Shown one piece after another: positions 34,245 to 42,262 of a stretch of 64,000 nt of DNA. This DNA is from Azospirillum melinis (GTDB lineage: Bacteria; Pseudomonadota; Alphaproteobacteria; Azospirillales; Azospirillaceae). Where the stretch lies: positions 62,001 to 126,000 of the forward strand of contig NZ_WHOS01000006.1 in NCBI RefSeq assembly GCF_013340935.1, given 5' to 3'. The first letter of the stretch is position 1, and every line of letters begins with the position of its first letter. The position numbers were made by a program, and so were the translations under genes. The notes under the pieces were generated by a model. That model made no database searches. It was given only the letters and a program-made list of their open reading frames with translations, and was not told the origin of the DNA.

Positions 34245-34643
34245 ATGAGTGAGACGACTGAACGCGATCTGCAGGCGGTGAAGGATTATCTGGAGGCGTC
34301 GATGGCCCCCGATCCGGTGCGCGCGGCCACATACGTGGCGCCGGGCTTCATATGCCGCTTCACCGGGCATCGCGTTTTCGACACCCCCAGCGGGCCGACC
34401 GGCTTCAACGCCGCCCGCTACAAATGGGTGAAGAAGCGGATCGAACGCTATGACGTGGTGCCGGGCGAGACGGAAACCATCGTCTACAGCCTGGGCTACC
34501 TGTATGGCGCCTGGCCGGACGGCACGCCCTTCGACAACAACCGCTATGTCGACCGTTTCGTGGTGCGGGACGGGTTGATCGTCGAAACCGATGTCTGGAA
34601 CGACAGCGCCGAATGGATCCTCGATCCCTCCTGCGCCCGTTGA
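34245..34643 (+). CDS. NTF2-like (SnoaL/ketosteroid-isomerase fold) protein
   Basis: A 132-residue single-domain protein. AVKDYLEASMAPDPVRAATY, then FICRFTGHRVFDTPSGPTGF and the C-terminal DRFVVRDGLIVETDVWND follow the cone-shaped NTF2/SnoaL fold. CGGAGG 5 bases upstream fixes the ATG at 34245. Such proteins may be isomerases, dehydratases or binding proteins; no catalytic set can be assigned. It sits in the GntR island and probably works on the same compound as the amidohydrolase. Confidence 0.75.
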   Translation: MSETTERDLQAVKDYLEASMAPDPVRAATYVAPGFICRFTGHRVFDTPSGPTGFNAARYKWVKKRIERYDVVPGETETIVYSLGYLYGAWPDGTPFDNNRYVDRFVVRDGLIVETDVWNDSAEWILDPSCAR

Positions 34644-34675
34644 TTTAAGCCTGCCAACCGCCGGTCCTGGCGTTC

Positions 34676-35392
34676 TTATTCGGTGTAAGGCGCCAGGATG
34701 TCCATGAGGTCGCGGCTCCGGGCGCCCGAGCTTTGCAACAGCGCCCGCGAGGCCACGGCCTCCAGATGCTCGTCCATCAGAGCGCAGGCCTTGTCGGCGG
34801 GGCCGGTGCGGATCGCCTCGATCAGTTCCAGATGCTCATTCACTGCGCATTCCGATGAATGGGGCCGGCTGAAGACCGCCAGCGACAGGCCGGCACGGTA
34901 ACAGATCTCCGTCACATAGCGGATCAGGACGGGCTTGCCGGTCATTTCCGCCAGCCGGACATGGAACTCCGTCGCAAGGCGGATCGAAATCCCCTCCGCG
35001 CAATGGCGAGCCTGATGTTCGGCCTCGACGATCGCCGTCAGCTGCTTGACCTGGGCCTCGGTCAGCTTGCCGGCCAGATGGCGGACGACCTGACGCTCCA
35101 GATCGACCCGGATGTCGAAGATGTCGCGCGCATCCTCGAAGGACGGCACAGCGACCACGGCGATGCGGTTGCGGCGCAGGTCGACAAGCCCCTCCGCCGC
35201 CAGCTGACCGAGCGCGCTGCGGGCGATGGTCCGGCTGACGCCAAAGCGTTCGCCCAGCGAATCCTCGGGCAGCCGGTCTCCCGGCGACAGCGCCCGCTCG
35301 ATGATCGCGCGCCGCAAGGCCGTGCAGATCGCCGCGACACGGTCGCCACCGGTTTTCCCTGAACGCTTTTGCTCGCGTTTTTCCTCGGCCAT
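34676..35392 (-). CDS. GntR-family regulator (FadR/FCD type)
   Basis: A 238-residue regulator. The winged helix covers about residues 18-85 (LRRAIIERALSPGDRLPEDS; ERFGVSRTIARSALGQLAAE). An all-helical FCD domain follows (DARDIFDIRVDLERQVVRHL; EFHVRLAEMTGKPVLIRYV; HLELIEAIRTGPADKACALM). The metal/ligand histidines of the FCD family appear in EFHVRL and near the last helices. I prefer the ATG at 35392, giving a normal N-terminus; one at 35461 is possible. It diverges from the ABC operon, with operator B in between. Confidence 0.87.
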   Translation of the reverse strand: MAEEKREQKRSGKTGGDRVAAICTALRRAIIERALSPGDRLPEDSLGERFGVSRTIARSALGQLAAEGLVDLRRNRIAVVAVPSFEDARDIFDIRVDLERQVVRHLAGKLTEAQVKQLTAIVEAEHQARHCAEGISIRLATEFHVRLAEMTGKPVLIRYVTEICYRAGLSLAVFSRPHSSECAVNEHLELIEAIRTGPADKACALMDEHLEAVASRALLQSSGARSRDLMDILAPYTE

Positions 35393-35497
35393 CACCGCCC
35401 CCGCCTGCTCCGCCTTCCATAAGCGAGGCCGGTTGGGAATGCAACTCGCCAAGTGCCGCATTTGAATGCAGCGGCGTCGCTCGCTTGCATAAAATCA

Positions 35498-35520
35498 GTG
35501 CATACAAAATATGTATGCAC
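35498..35520. promoter_or_regulatory. Candidate GntR operator B
   Basis: GTGCATAC-N7-GTATGCAC is a perfect 8-bp inverted repeat in the gap between gntR and the ABC ATPase gene, followed by TTTT. A further TTGCATAC half-site lies near 35588. It matches operator A in sequence and spacing. Confidence 0.68.
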
Positions 35521-35626
35521 TTTTGCCCGTCCAGCTTTCGGCTTCTCCTGCGCAGAGCTTGGCTTTTCAGGGAAACTGGCGCACCCGTTGCATACAGTTT
35601 CACCGATCCGCCACGAGGTACGCCGC

Positions 35627-36481
35627 ATGTCCCGATCCCACGCCATCCCGCAAGGCCACCCGTCTATCGCCCCCTCCATCGCCGTCGAGCTTTCGCAGGC
35701 CGCCGTTTCGTTCGGCAAGCCGGGCAAGACGGTCGCAGCCTTGCAGGAAACCAACCTTCGGATCGCGGCAGGCGAATTCGTCGCCCTGGTCGGACCGTCG
35801 GGCTGCGGGAAATCGACGATCCTGCGGCTGACGGCCGGCCTGCTGAACCCGACGCGGGGGGCCGTCATCGTCGGCGGGCGCGAGGTGGGGGCCAAGGCGC
35901 TGCGCATCGGCATGGCCTTCCAGAATCCGACCATGCTGCCCTGGCTCACCATCGAGCGGAACGTCATGCTGCCGCTGAAGATCGTGCGGCCCTTCCGCTC
36001 CGACTATCGCGCCAAGCGCAGGACGGAGTTCCGCGACCGGGTGCATGCCCTGCTGGCCGATGTCGGGCTCGACAAGTTCGCCAACCATTACCCCTGGCAG
36101 CTGTCGGGCGGGATGCTGCAACGCGCGAACCTGTGCCGCGCCCTCATCCATGAACCGAGCCTGCTGCTGCTCGACGAGCCGTTCGGCGCGCTCGACCAGT
36201 TCACCCGCGAGGAGCTGTGGGGAACGATGCAATCCCTGTGGCTGAAGCGCAAACCCACCGTCCTGCTGATCACCCACGATCTGAAGGAAGCCGGTTTCCT
36301 CGCCTCGCGCATCTGCGTGATGAGCGCCCGCCCCGGCCGCATCATCGACGACAGCGCCGTCGATTTCCCCCGGCCGCGCACGGTCGACATGACCTTCGAC
36401 GCCGATTTCGTCGCCCTCAACCAGCGCCTGCGCGACCTCATCATCGATGCGCGCAGCGATGCCGCAATCCAGGGAGCCTGA
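35627..36481 (+). CDS. ABC transporter ATP-binding protein, SsuB/TauB type
   Basis: A 284-residue ATPase of the nitrate/sulfonate/pyrimidine-precursor class. Walker A is LVGPSGCGKSTILRLTAGL near residue 55, signature LSGGMLQRANLCRALI near 160, Walker B LLLLDEPFGALDQFTREEL near 180, H-loop LLITHDLKEAGFLAS near 215. The ATG at 35627 follows ACGAGG; the open frame upstream crosses the operator. It is first of an operon with a permease, a binding protein and a gamma-glutamyltransferase-like gene. Confidence 0.92.
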   Translation: MSRSHAIPQGHPSIAPSIAVELSQAAVSFGKPGKTVAALQETNLRIAAGEFVALVGPSGCGKSTILRLTAGLLNPTRGAVIVGGREVGAKALRIGMAFQNPTMLPWLTIERNVMLPLKIVRPFRSDYRAKRRTEFRDRVHALLADVGLDKFANHYPWQLSGGMLQRANLCRALIHEPSLLLLDEPFGALDQFTREELWGTMQSLWLKRKPTVLLITHDLKEAGFLASRICVMSARPGRIIDDSAVDFPRPRTVDMTFDADFVALNQRLRDLIIDARSDAAIQGA

Positions 36482-36484
36482 GCC

Positions 36485-37258
36485 GTGAGCTACGACCTGC
36501 GCCGCCGCCTCTGGGCCGCCCTCCTCATCCTCGGCTTCTTCGCGGCCTGGGAAATCCTCTGCCTCGTCCTCCAGGTCTCCGACCTGGTCCTGCCACGCCC
36601 GACCCAGGTCTTCGCAACGCTGGCCGCGCGCTTCGGCATCCTCCTGCCCCATGTGATGCAGACCCTGTGGACCACGATGATCGGCTTCGTCCTGGGCGTC
36701 ACCGTCGGGGTGGTCATCGGGGCGGCCATCGGCGTCTCGCGCACCGCCTACGACACGGTCTATCCGCTGCTGATCGGCTTTTCCTCGATCCCCAAGGTCG
36801 CGGTGGTGCCGATCTTCGTGCTGTGGTTCGGATCGGGCGCGACGCCGGCCATCCTCACGGCGCTCGCGATGTGCTTCTTCCCCATCGTCGTCAACATCGC
36901 GACCGGCCTCGCCACCACCGAACCGGAACTGGAGGACGTGTTGAAGTCGCTCGGGGCCAGCAGGCTCGACATCCTGTGGAATGTCGGCCTGCCCCGCACC
37001 ATGCCCTTCTTCTTCGCCTCGCTGAAGATCGCCGTCACCTTCGCCTTCGTCGGCAGCGTGCTGTCCGAAACCGTCGCCTCCAACAAGGGCATCGGCAACG
37101 TGATGATGACGGCCTCCTCCAACTTCGACGTGCCGCTGGTCTTCGCCGGCCTCTTCCTGCTCGCCGCCCTCGGCATCCTGCTCTACGTCGCCTTCTCGCT
37201 GGTCGAGGCGCGCGTCACCGGCTGGGCCACCCGCCGGCAGGGCTTTGCCTCCGCCTGA
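36485..37258 (+). CDS. ABC transporter permease, SsuC/TauC type
   Basis: A 257-residue protein with six membrane segments and a GTG start 3 bases after the ATPase stop. The EAA loop is DVLKSLGASRLDILWNVGLP near residue 155, and SETVASNKGIGNVMMTAS near 197 is typical of this permease class. It pairs with the flanking ATPase and NMT1-like binding protein. Confidence 0.92.
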   Translation: MSYDLRRRLWAALLILGFFAAWEILCLVLQVSDLVLPRPTQVFATLAARFGILLPHVMQTLWTTMIGFVLGVTVGVVIGAAIGVSRTAYDTVYPLLIGFSSIPKVAVVPIFVLWFGSGATPAILTALAMCFFPIVVNIATGLATTEPELEDVLKSLGASRLDILWNVGLPRTMPFFFASLKIAVTFAFVGSVLSETVASNKGIGNVMMTASSNFDVPLVFAGLFLLAALGILLYVAFSLVEARVTGWATRRQGFASA

Positions 37259-37285
37259 TCCATCCTTCCGAAACGGAGCCTCCCC

Positions 37286-38308
37286 ATGTTGAAAAAGCTT
37301 CTCGCGACGCTTGCGCTCGGCCTTTGCCTGGGCGGAACGGCGTCGGCCGACACCAACATCAAGTTCACGCTCGGCTGGAAGACCCAGGGCTCCGACGCGC
37401 CGTTCCTGCTGGCCTTGCAGAAGGGCTATTTCAAGGCGGAGGGGCTGAACGTCACCATCGACCAGGGTGAAGGGTCGGCGGCCACCGTGACCCGCATCAT
37501 GTCGGGCGCCTACGACGCCGGCTTCGGCGACATCAACGCGATCATCCAGAATGCGGCGACCCGTCCCGGCGACGTGCCGGTCATGGTCTATCAACTCTGG
37601 AACAAGCCGCCCTTCGCCATCGTCTCAAAGAAGGCGACCAACATAGCGACGCCCGCCGATCTCGTCGGCAAGAAGCTGGGCGGCGCCCAGGGCACCCCGA
37701 CCACCCGCCTCGTGACCGTGCTCGGCACGCTCAACAAGGTCGACATGACCAAGGTCGCCATCGAGAACATGGGGCCGAACCTGCAGGAGCCAATGCTGAT
37801 CAAGGGCGACATCGACGGCGCCCTGGTCTTCAACATCACCAGCTGGTTCAACCTGATCAACAACCGCCAGGATCCGGCCAAGGACTACAACTGGCTGCTG
37901 TTCGGCGATTTCGGCCTCGACCTCTATTCCAACGGCATGATGGTTTCCCAGAAGCTGATCCGGGAGAACCCGGCCGCCGTCACCGGCCTCGTCCGCGCGG
38001 TCAACAAGGCGGCGGTCGAGATCGGCGGGGATCCTGCCGCCGGGCTGAAGGCGGTCCTGGCCTACGACAATCTGGCCAAGGAGGAGCTTGAGCGCGCCCG
38101 CATGATCTTCTCCTATGAGCATCTCATCGTTTCGCCGGAAGTCGACAGGCTCGGCCTCGGCGATGTGGACGACGCCCGCCTCGCCCGCTCCATCGGCATC
38201 GTGGTCGAAGGCTATCAGCTGACCGCCACGCCCAAGCCGGACCAGATCTTCACCCGCCAGTTCCTGCCGCCGCCGGCCGACCGCAAGCTCGCCTACAAGA
38301 CCAACTGA
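37286..38308 (+). CDS. ABC transporter substrate-binding protein, NMT1/ThiY-like
   Basis: A 340-residue periplasmic protein with a Sec signal ending at ASA-D near residue 21. The mature start IKFTLGWKTQGSDAPFLLAL, then QKGYFKAEGLNVTIDQGEGS, is the NMT1/SsuA-like family pattern. GAYDAGFGDINAIIQNAA lines the pocket. Related proteins bind pyrimidine precursors, sulfonates or riboflavin. With the neighbouring amidohydrolase, a nitrogen heterocycle is a reasonable guess. Confidence 0.9.
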   Translation: MLKKLLATLALGLCLGGTASADTNIKFTLGWKTQGSDAPFLLALQKGYFKAEGLNVTIDQGEGSAATVTRIMSGAYDAGFGDINAIIQNAATRPGDVPVMVYQLWNKPPFAIVSKKATNIATPADLVGKKLGGAQGTPTTRLVTVLGTLNKVDMTKVAIENMGPNLQEPMLIKGDIDGALVFNITSWFNLINNRQDPAKDYNWLLFGDFGLDLYSNGMMVSQKLIRENPAAVTGLVRAVNKAAVEIGGDPAAGLKAVLAYDNLAKEELERARMIFSYEHLIVSPEVDRLGLGDVDDARLARSIGIVVEGYQLTATPKPDQIFTRQFLPPPADRKLAYKTN

Positions 38309-38365
38309 CAGCAGGGAACAGGCCCGGCCGGACCGACGACCGGGTTCCACCAGAGGGGGAAAGAG

Positions 38366-39937
38366 ATGAACGTCGCCCGGCCCGGAATGGTCACCAGTCC
38401 GCATCCCCTGGCCTCCGACGCCGGAGCCGCCGTTCTGGCGAAGGGCGGCACCGCCATCGAAGCGGCGGTCGCCATCGCCGCCTGCCTGTCCGTCGTCATG
38501 CCACATTTCTGCGGGATCGGCGGCGACGCCGTCTGGCTGGTGGCGGACCGGCAGGGAGGGCAACGCTGCCTCCTCGGCATCGGACAGGCGGCGGAGACCC
38601 TGCCCGCCTATGACGCTGCCATCCCTCTGCGTGGACCGGCCTCGACCGTCACCTCGGCCTGCGCGGTCGACAGCTGGGGTCATGCGCTGGCCTACAGCGC
38701 GGATCGCTGGGGTGGCACACAGGCCTTCGCCGACCTTCTCGCCCCCGCCATCGCCCTGGCCCGGGACGGCTATGTCCCGAGCCGCTCGCAACAGTTCTGG
38801 TTCGATTTCCGCCGCGACGAGATCCCGCACTGGGGAGGCTTCGCGGACCATTTCAACGCGGCCCCCGGCGCCCTCTTCAAGCAGCCCGGCCTCGCCCGCA
38901 GCCTCTCCCTGCTGGCGGAGGACGGTTACCGGTCCTTCTATGACGGGCGGCTGGCCGAGCAGCTGGCAGAAGGGCTTGCCGCTGCCGGCTCCCCTCTCGG
39001 CGCCGTCGATCTGGCCGCAACACGGACGCGGGACGAGGCCCCCGCAAGCCTGGACTATCGCGGGTTGACCCTGCTGGCGCCACCGGCGCCGACGCAGGGG
39101 CTATCCACGCTGGCGATCATGGGCATCCTCTCCCACTTCGATCTGGCGGCCCTGTCCCCCACCAGCCCGCTCCGTTACCATCTGCTGGTCGAAGCGGTGA
39201 AGCAGGCTTTCCTGGACCGGCCGCGGATCGCCGATCCGGACTGTGCCGAACCGCCTCCCTGGGATTTCCTCGATCCGCAGCGTCTGGCCGCCAAGGCCGC
39301 CGCCATCGAGCCGGCGCACGCGCTCCCCTGGCCCCATCCCTACCAGCATGGCGATACGGTCTATTTCGCCGCGGCCGACGAACAGGGACGCTGTGCCAGC
39401 GTCCTGCAAAGCACCTATTTCGACTGGGGCAGCGGTGTCCTGATCGGCGACACCGGCATCCTCTGGCAGAACCGTGGCGCGGCATTCTCCACCGTTCCCG
39501 GCGACCGCAACGGGATCGAGCCGGGCAAGCGCCCCTTCTATACCCTCAATCCCGGCATCGCCCTCAAGGATGGGAACCCTCACCTTCTCTACGGCACCCA
39601 GGGTGCGGACGGCCAGCCGCAGACCCTGTCCGTGCTGCTCAGCGGCATGATCGATCACGGCATGACGCCCGAGGAGGCGCTCGCCCAGCCCCGCTTCCTT
39701 CTGGGCAAGACATTCTCCGACAGCCGCGACAGCCTCAAGATCGAAGCGTCCCTTGGCGGGGCCGCGATGGAGACCCTTGCCACTCTGGGGCATGAGGTGG
39801 CGCCCCTTCCAGCCCTGTCGCCGATCTTCGGCCAGGCGGGAGCCATCAGGCTCACCGATGCAGACACCCTGTACGGAGCCCACGATCCGCGTGGCGAAGG
39901 CGACGCGATCCGATCCCAGAGGGCGCTGCCCGGATAA
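38366..39937 (+). CDS. Gamma-glutamyltransferase-family enzyme, no signal peptide
   Basis: A 523-residue Ntn-hydrolase of the GGT family. MVTSPHPLASDAGAAVLAKG and AACLSVVMPHFCGIGGDAVW are the N-terminal family blocks. The autocatalytic cleavage Thr is expected at T331 (HGDTVYFAAADEQGR), giving large and small chains. GKRPFYTLNPGIALKDGNPH and GTQGADGQPQTLSVLLSGMI are the small-chain blocks. Unlike typical periplasmic GGTs it lacks a signal peptide, so it probably hydrolyses an amide bond in the cytoplasm on a substrate brought in by the upstream ABC transporter. Confidence 0.88.
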   Translation: MNVARPGMVTSPHPLASDAGAAVLAKGGTAIEAAVAIAACLSVVMPHFCGIGGDAVWLVADRQGGQRCLLGIGQAAETLPAYDAAIPLRGPASTVTSACAVDSWGHALAYSADRWGGTQAFADLLAPAIALARDGYVPSRSQQFWFDFRRDEIPHWGGFADHFNAAPGALFKQPGLARSLSLLAEDGYRSFYDGRLAEQLAEGLAAAGSPLGAVDLAATRTRDEAPASLDYRGLTLLAPPAPTQGLSTLAIMGILSHFDLAALSPTSPLRYHLLVEAVKQAFLDRPRIADPDCAEPPPWDFLDPQRLAAKAAAIEPAHALPWPHPYQHGDTVYFAAADEQGRCASVLQSTYFDWGSGVLIGDTGILWQNRGAAFSTVPGDRNGIEPGKRPFYTLNPGIALKDGNPHLLYGTQGADGQPQTLSVLLSGMIDHGMTPEEALAQPRFLLGKTFSDSRDSLKIEASLGGAAMETLATLGHEVAPLPALSPIFGQAGAIRLTDADTLYGAHDPRGEGDAIRSQRALPG

Positions 39938-40229
39938 CGCGCCACTTCGACCGGCTCGCCGGAAAGACCTCTCCAGTGCGGCGGGCTCCGCCTCGCGGCG
40001 ACAAGAGCCCGTGCAGGCGCATGTCAAGACGGGTTGCCAAGCCGGGACTGTTGCGGCGTGAGGCAGTCCTCGGGCATCGAGTTCGCTGTGGGCTGCTTGA
40101 ATTCGCATGGAAATGCCCCGTCCACCTGCTCCAAGCCGGTTTCAGGACCTGAACGATGCTGCCCTTGGCGTCGGAAAGCGCTATGTATTTCCAAAGACTT
40201 GCTGACGCCACGAGGATGAGGGTGAGGAC

Positions 40230-42152
40230 ATGGGCCAGCTGGCCAAACCTGAGGTCGGGAAAGGCCCAGCGGCCACACTGCCCGACGTGAGGTCGATGCT
40301 CGCCTCCGCGGTTGCCCGGCATAAGGCAGGGGATGCTGCCGCCGGCACTCTGTACCGGGCCATTCTGTCCGCCGAACCGTCGCATAGCGACGTCCTTCAC
40401 CTGCTTGGCGTGACAGCGTTGCAGACCGGGGCGGCGGAGGTGGCCAGCCGCTGGCTGCGGCGGGCGCTCGTGGTCGACAGAGCTCAGGCCTACTACCGCA
40501 ACAGCCTTGGTGAAGCCTTCCGCGCACTCGGCCGGCCGGACAAGGCGCGGGAACAGTACCGCTTGGCGCTCACGCTCAATCCGGCCTACCCGGAAGCGCT
40601 GGCCAACCTGCACAGGCAGCCCCTGCCGGGCGACGATGCGTCGGTCCTGCTCGAGCGCTTCTGCCGCCTCCGCCCGGCCAAGGCAAGCGAACTCCTGGCC
40701 GTTGCCGATCACCGCCTGCTTTCGGGACGGCTGGCCGACGCGCGCACCGCCTATCGGGCGGCAGTGGCGCTGGAACCGGCAACGGTCCAGGCCTACGTCA
40801 ACCTCGGCGCCACCGCCTCGCGGGAAAAGAACCATGCGCAGGCCGCGGCCGCCTATCGCCGGGCCCTGCGCCTGTCCCCCGATCATCCGGGGGCGTGGAA
40901 CAACCTCGCCAGCGCCGTATGGGAGTTGAACGACGGCCAGGGTGCCGTCCGCTTCTGCCGCCGATCCGTGGCGCTCAAGCCGGACCATCCCGATCCCTAC
41001 GCCAACCTCGGCTATGTCCAGCGGTCCCAGGCCCGGAACGGCGATGATTTCGCCGAGGCGGCGACGCTGTGCCGGCAAGCCCTGCGGATCAACCCGTCGC
41101 ATGTCTCGGCGCTGAACAATCTCGGCATCGTCAACCTCGACCTCGGCCAACTGGACGAGGCCGAGCGCCTGTTCAACCGGACGCTGGCCGCCGAACCGAA
41201 GCACCCCGACGCCCGCTTCAATCTGTCGCTGGCCCTGCTCAAAGCCGGCCGGCTCAAGGAGGGCTGGGACCATTACGAGGCCCGCTGGGAAACCGGCCAG
41301 CTCCCGACGGTGAACGGGCAGTTGCGGGCCTGGCAGGGCGAGCCGCTGAACGGCGCCACCATCCTGCTGCATGCCGAGCAGGGACACGGCGACACCCTTC
41401 ATTTCGTCCGCTACGCCCCGCTGGTGGCGGCGCGGGGCGGACGCGTGGTGCTGGCGGTCCAGCCGTCGCTGAAGCGGCTGGTCGCCGGCATGCCCGGCGT
41501 GGCTGCGGTCCATGCGCTGACGGACCCCTTCCCGAAGCCGGAGTTCCACTGTCCGCTGATGAGCCTGCCGCGGCTGCTCGGCACCGAGCTGGGCACGATC
41601 CCCGGCGGCATTCCCTACCTTTACCCGCCCGCCGAGGCGATCGGCAAATGGTTGGGCCAGCCCCTGCCGGGCGCCGGGCTGCGGGTTGGGTTGGTGTGGT
41701 CGGGAGACCCCCGGCTGGGCCTGCTGCGCGCGAACCTGACAGACCGGCGGCGCAGCATGAGCCTGCACGACCTGGCGCCATTGGCCGAGGTGCCGGACCT
41801 GCGCTTCGTGAACCTGCAGATGGGGGGGCCGGCGACGCAGCTCGCCGAACCGCCGGCGGGGATGGACATCCACGATCCGATGGGGGCCATCACCGATTTT
41901 GCGGACACGGCGGCCCTGGTGATGCGCCTCGATCTGGTGATCACCGTCGACACCTCGGTCGCCCATCTCGTCGGCGCGCTGGGCAAGCCCGTCTGGGTCA
42001 TGTCGCGCTACGACGGATGCTGGCGCTGGCTTCAGGACCGCGACGACACGCCCTGGTACCCGACGATGCGGCTTTTCCGCCAGACCGCGCCGGGCGACTG
42101 GACGACCGTCATCAGGCGCGTCGCGGACGCCCTGCGTCAGTTGGCCGCATGA
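40230..42152 (+). CDS. TPR protein with GT9/heptosyltransferase-like domain
   Basis: A 640-residue protein. Residues about 15-345 hold some nine tetratricopeptide repeats (AGTLYRAILSAEPSHSDVLH; QAAAAYRRALRLSPDHPGAW; EAERLFNRTLAAEPKHPDAR). About 370-640 form a GT-B domain like glycosyltransferase family 9: AEQGHGDTLHFVRYAPLVAA (phosphate loop), GLRVGLVWSGDPRL, and LVITVDTSVAHLVGALGKPV near the donor site. GAGGGTGAGG precedes the ATG. No signal peptide, so cytoplasmic. It converges on the giant repeat gene and is a paralogue of the gene at 61151-62626. Confidence 0.87.
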   Translation: MGQLAKPEVGKGPAATLPDVRSMLASAVARHKAGDAAAGTLYRAILSAEPSHSDVLHLLGVTALQTGAAEVASRWLRRALVVDRAQAYYRNSLGEAFRALGRPDKAREQYRLALTLNPAYPEALANLHRQPLPGDDASVLLERFCRLRPAKASELLAVADHRLLSGRLADARTAYRAAVALEPATVQAYVNLGATASREKNHAQAAAAYRRALRLSPDHPGAWNNLASAVWELNDGQGAVRFCRRSVALKPDHPDPYANLGYVQRSQARNGDDFAEAATLCRQALRINPSHVSALNNLGIVNLDLGQLDEAERLFNRTLAAEPKHPDARFNLSLALLKAGRLKEGWDHYEARWETGQLPTVNGQLRAWQGEPLNGATILLHAEQGHGDTLHFVRYAPLVAARGGRVVLAVQPSLKRLVAGMPGVAAVHALTDPFPKPEFHCPLMSLPRLLGTELGTIPGGIPYLYPPAEAIGKWLGQPLPGAGLRVGLVWSGDPRLGLLRANLTDRRRSMSLHDLAPLAEVPDLRFVNLQMGGPATQLAEPPAGMDIHDPMGAITDFADTAALVMRLDLVITVDTSVAHLVGALGKPVWVMSRYDGCWRWLQDRDDTPWYPTMRLFRQTAPGDWTTVIRRVADALRQLAA

Positions 42153-42215
42153 TCACCCCGCCTGCGTGACGCTCCCGCCGGTTTCCAGGCGCTTCGGCAC
42201 GCCCGTGGCGGGGCT

Positions 42216-42239
42216 GGCGGGGCGGAACACCGCCCCGCC
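42216..42239. terminator. Terminator between convergent TPR-GT and giant gene
   Basis: GGCGGGGCGG-AACA-CCGCCCCGCC is a perfect 10-bp hairpin in the 110-base convergent gap. It has no U tract, but its GC content and place suit termination of both transcripts. Confidence 0.6.
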
Positions 42240-42262
42240 CCGTCCTCCTGCCCCGACCGGCC

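Noticed and set aside
35600-37594. A minus-strand frame of 664 codons over the ABC operon
   Set aside because: It is antisense to an ATPase and permease with clear motifs and is rich in Gly/Asp/Glu/Arg runs typical of shadow frames.
39938-40229. The 292-base gap between the GGT-like and TPR-GT genes, searched for a promoter, small RNA or gene
   Set aside because: I found no convincing hairpin, palindrome or coding frame.
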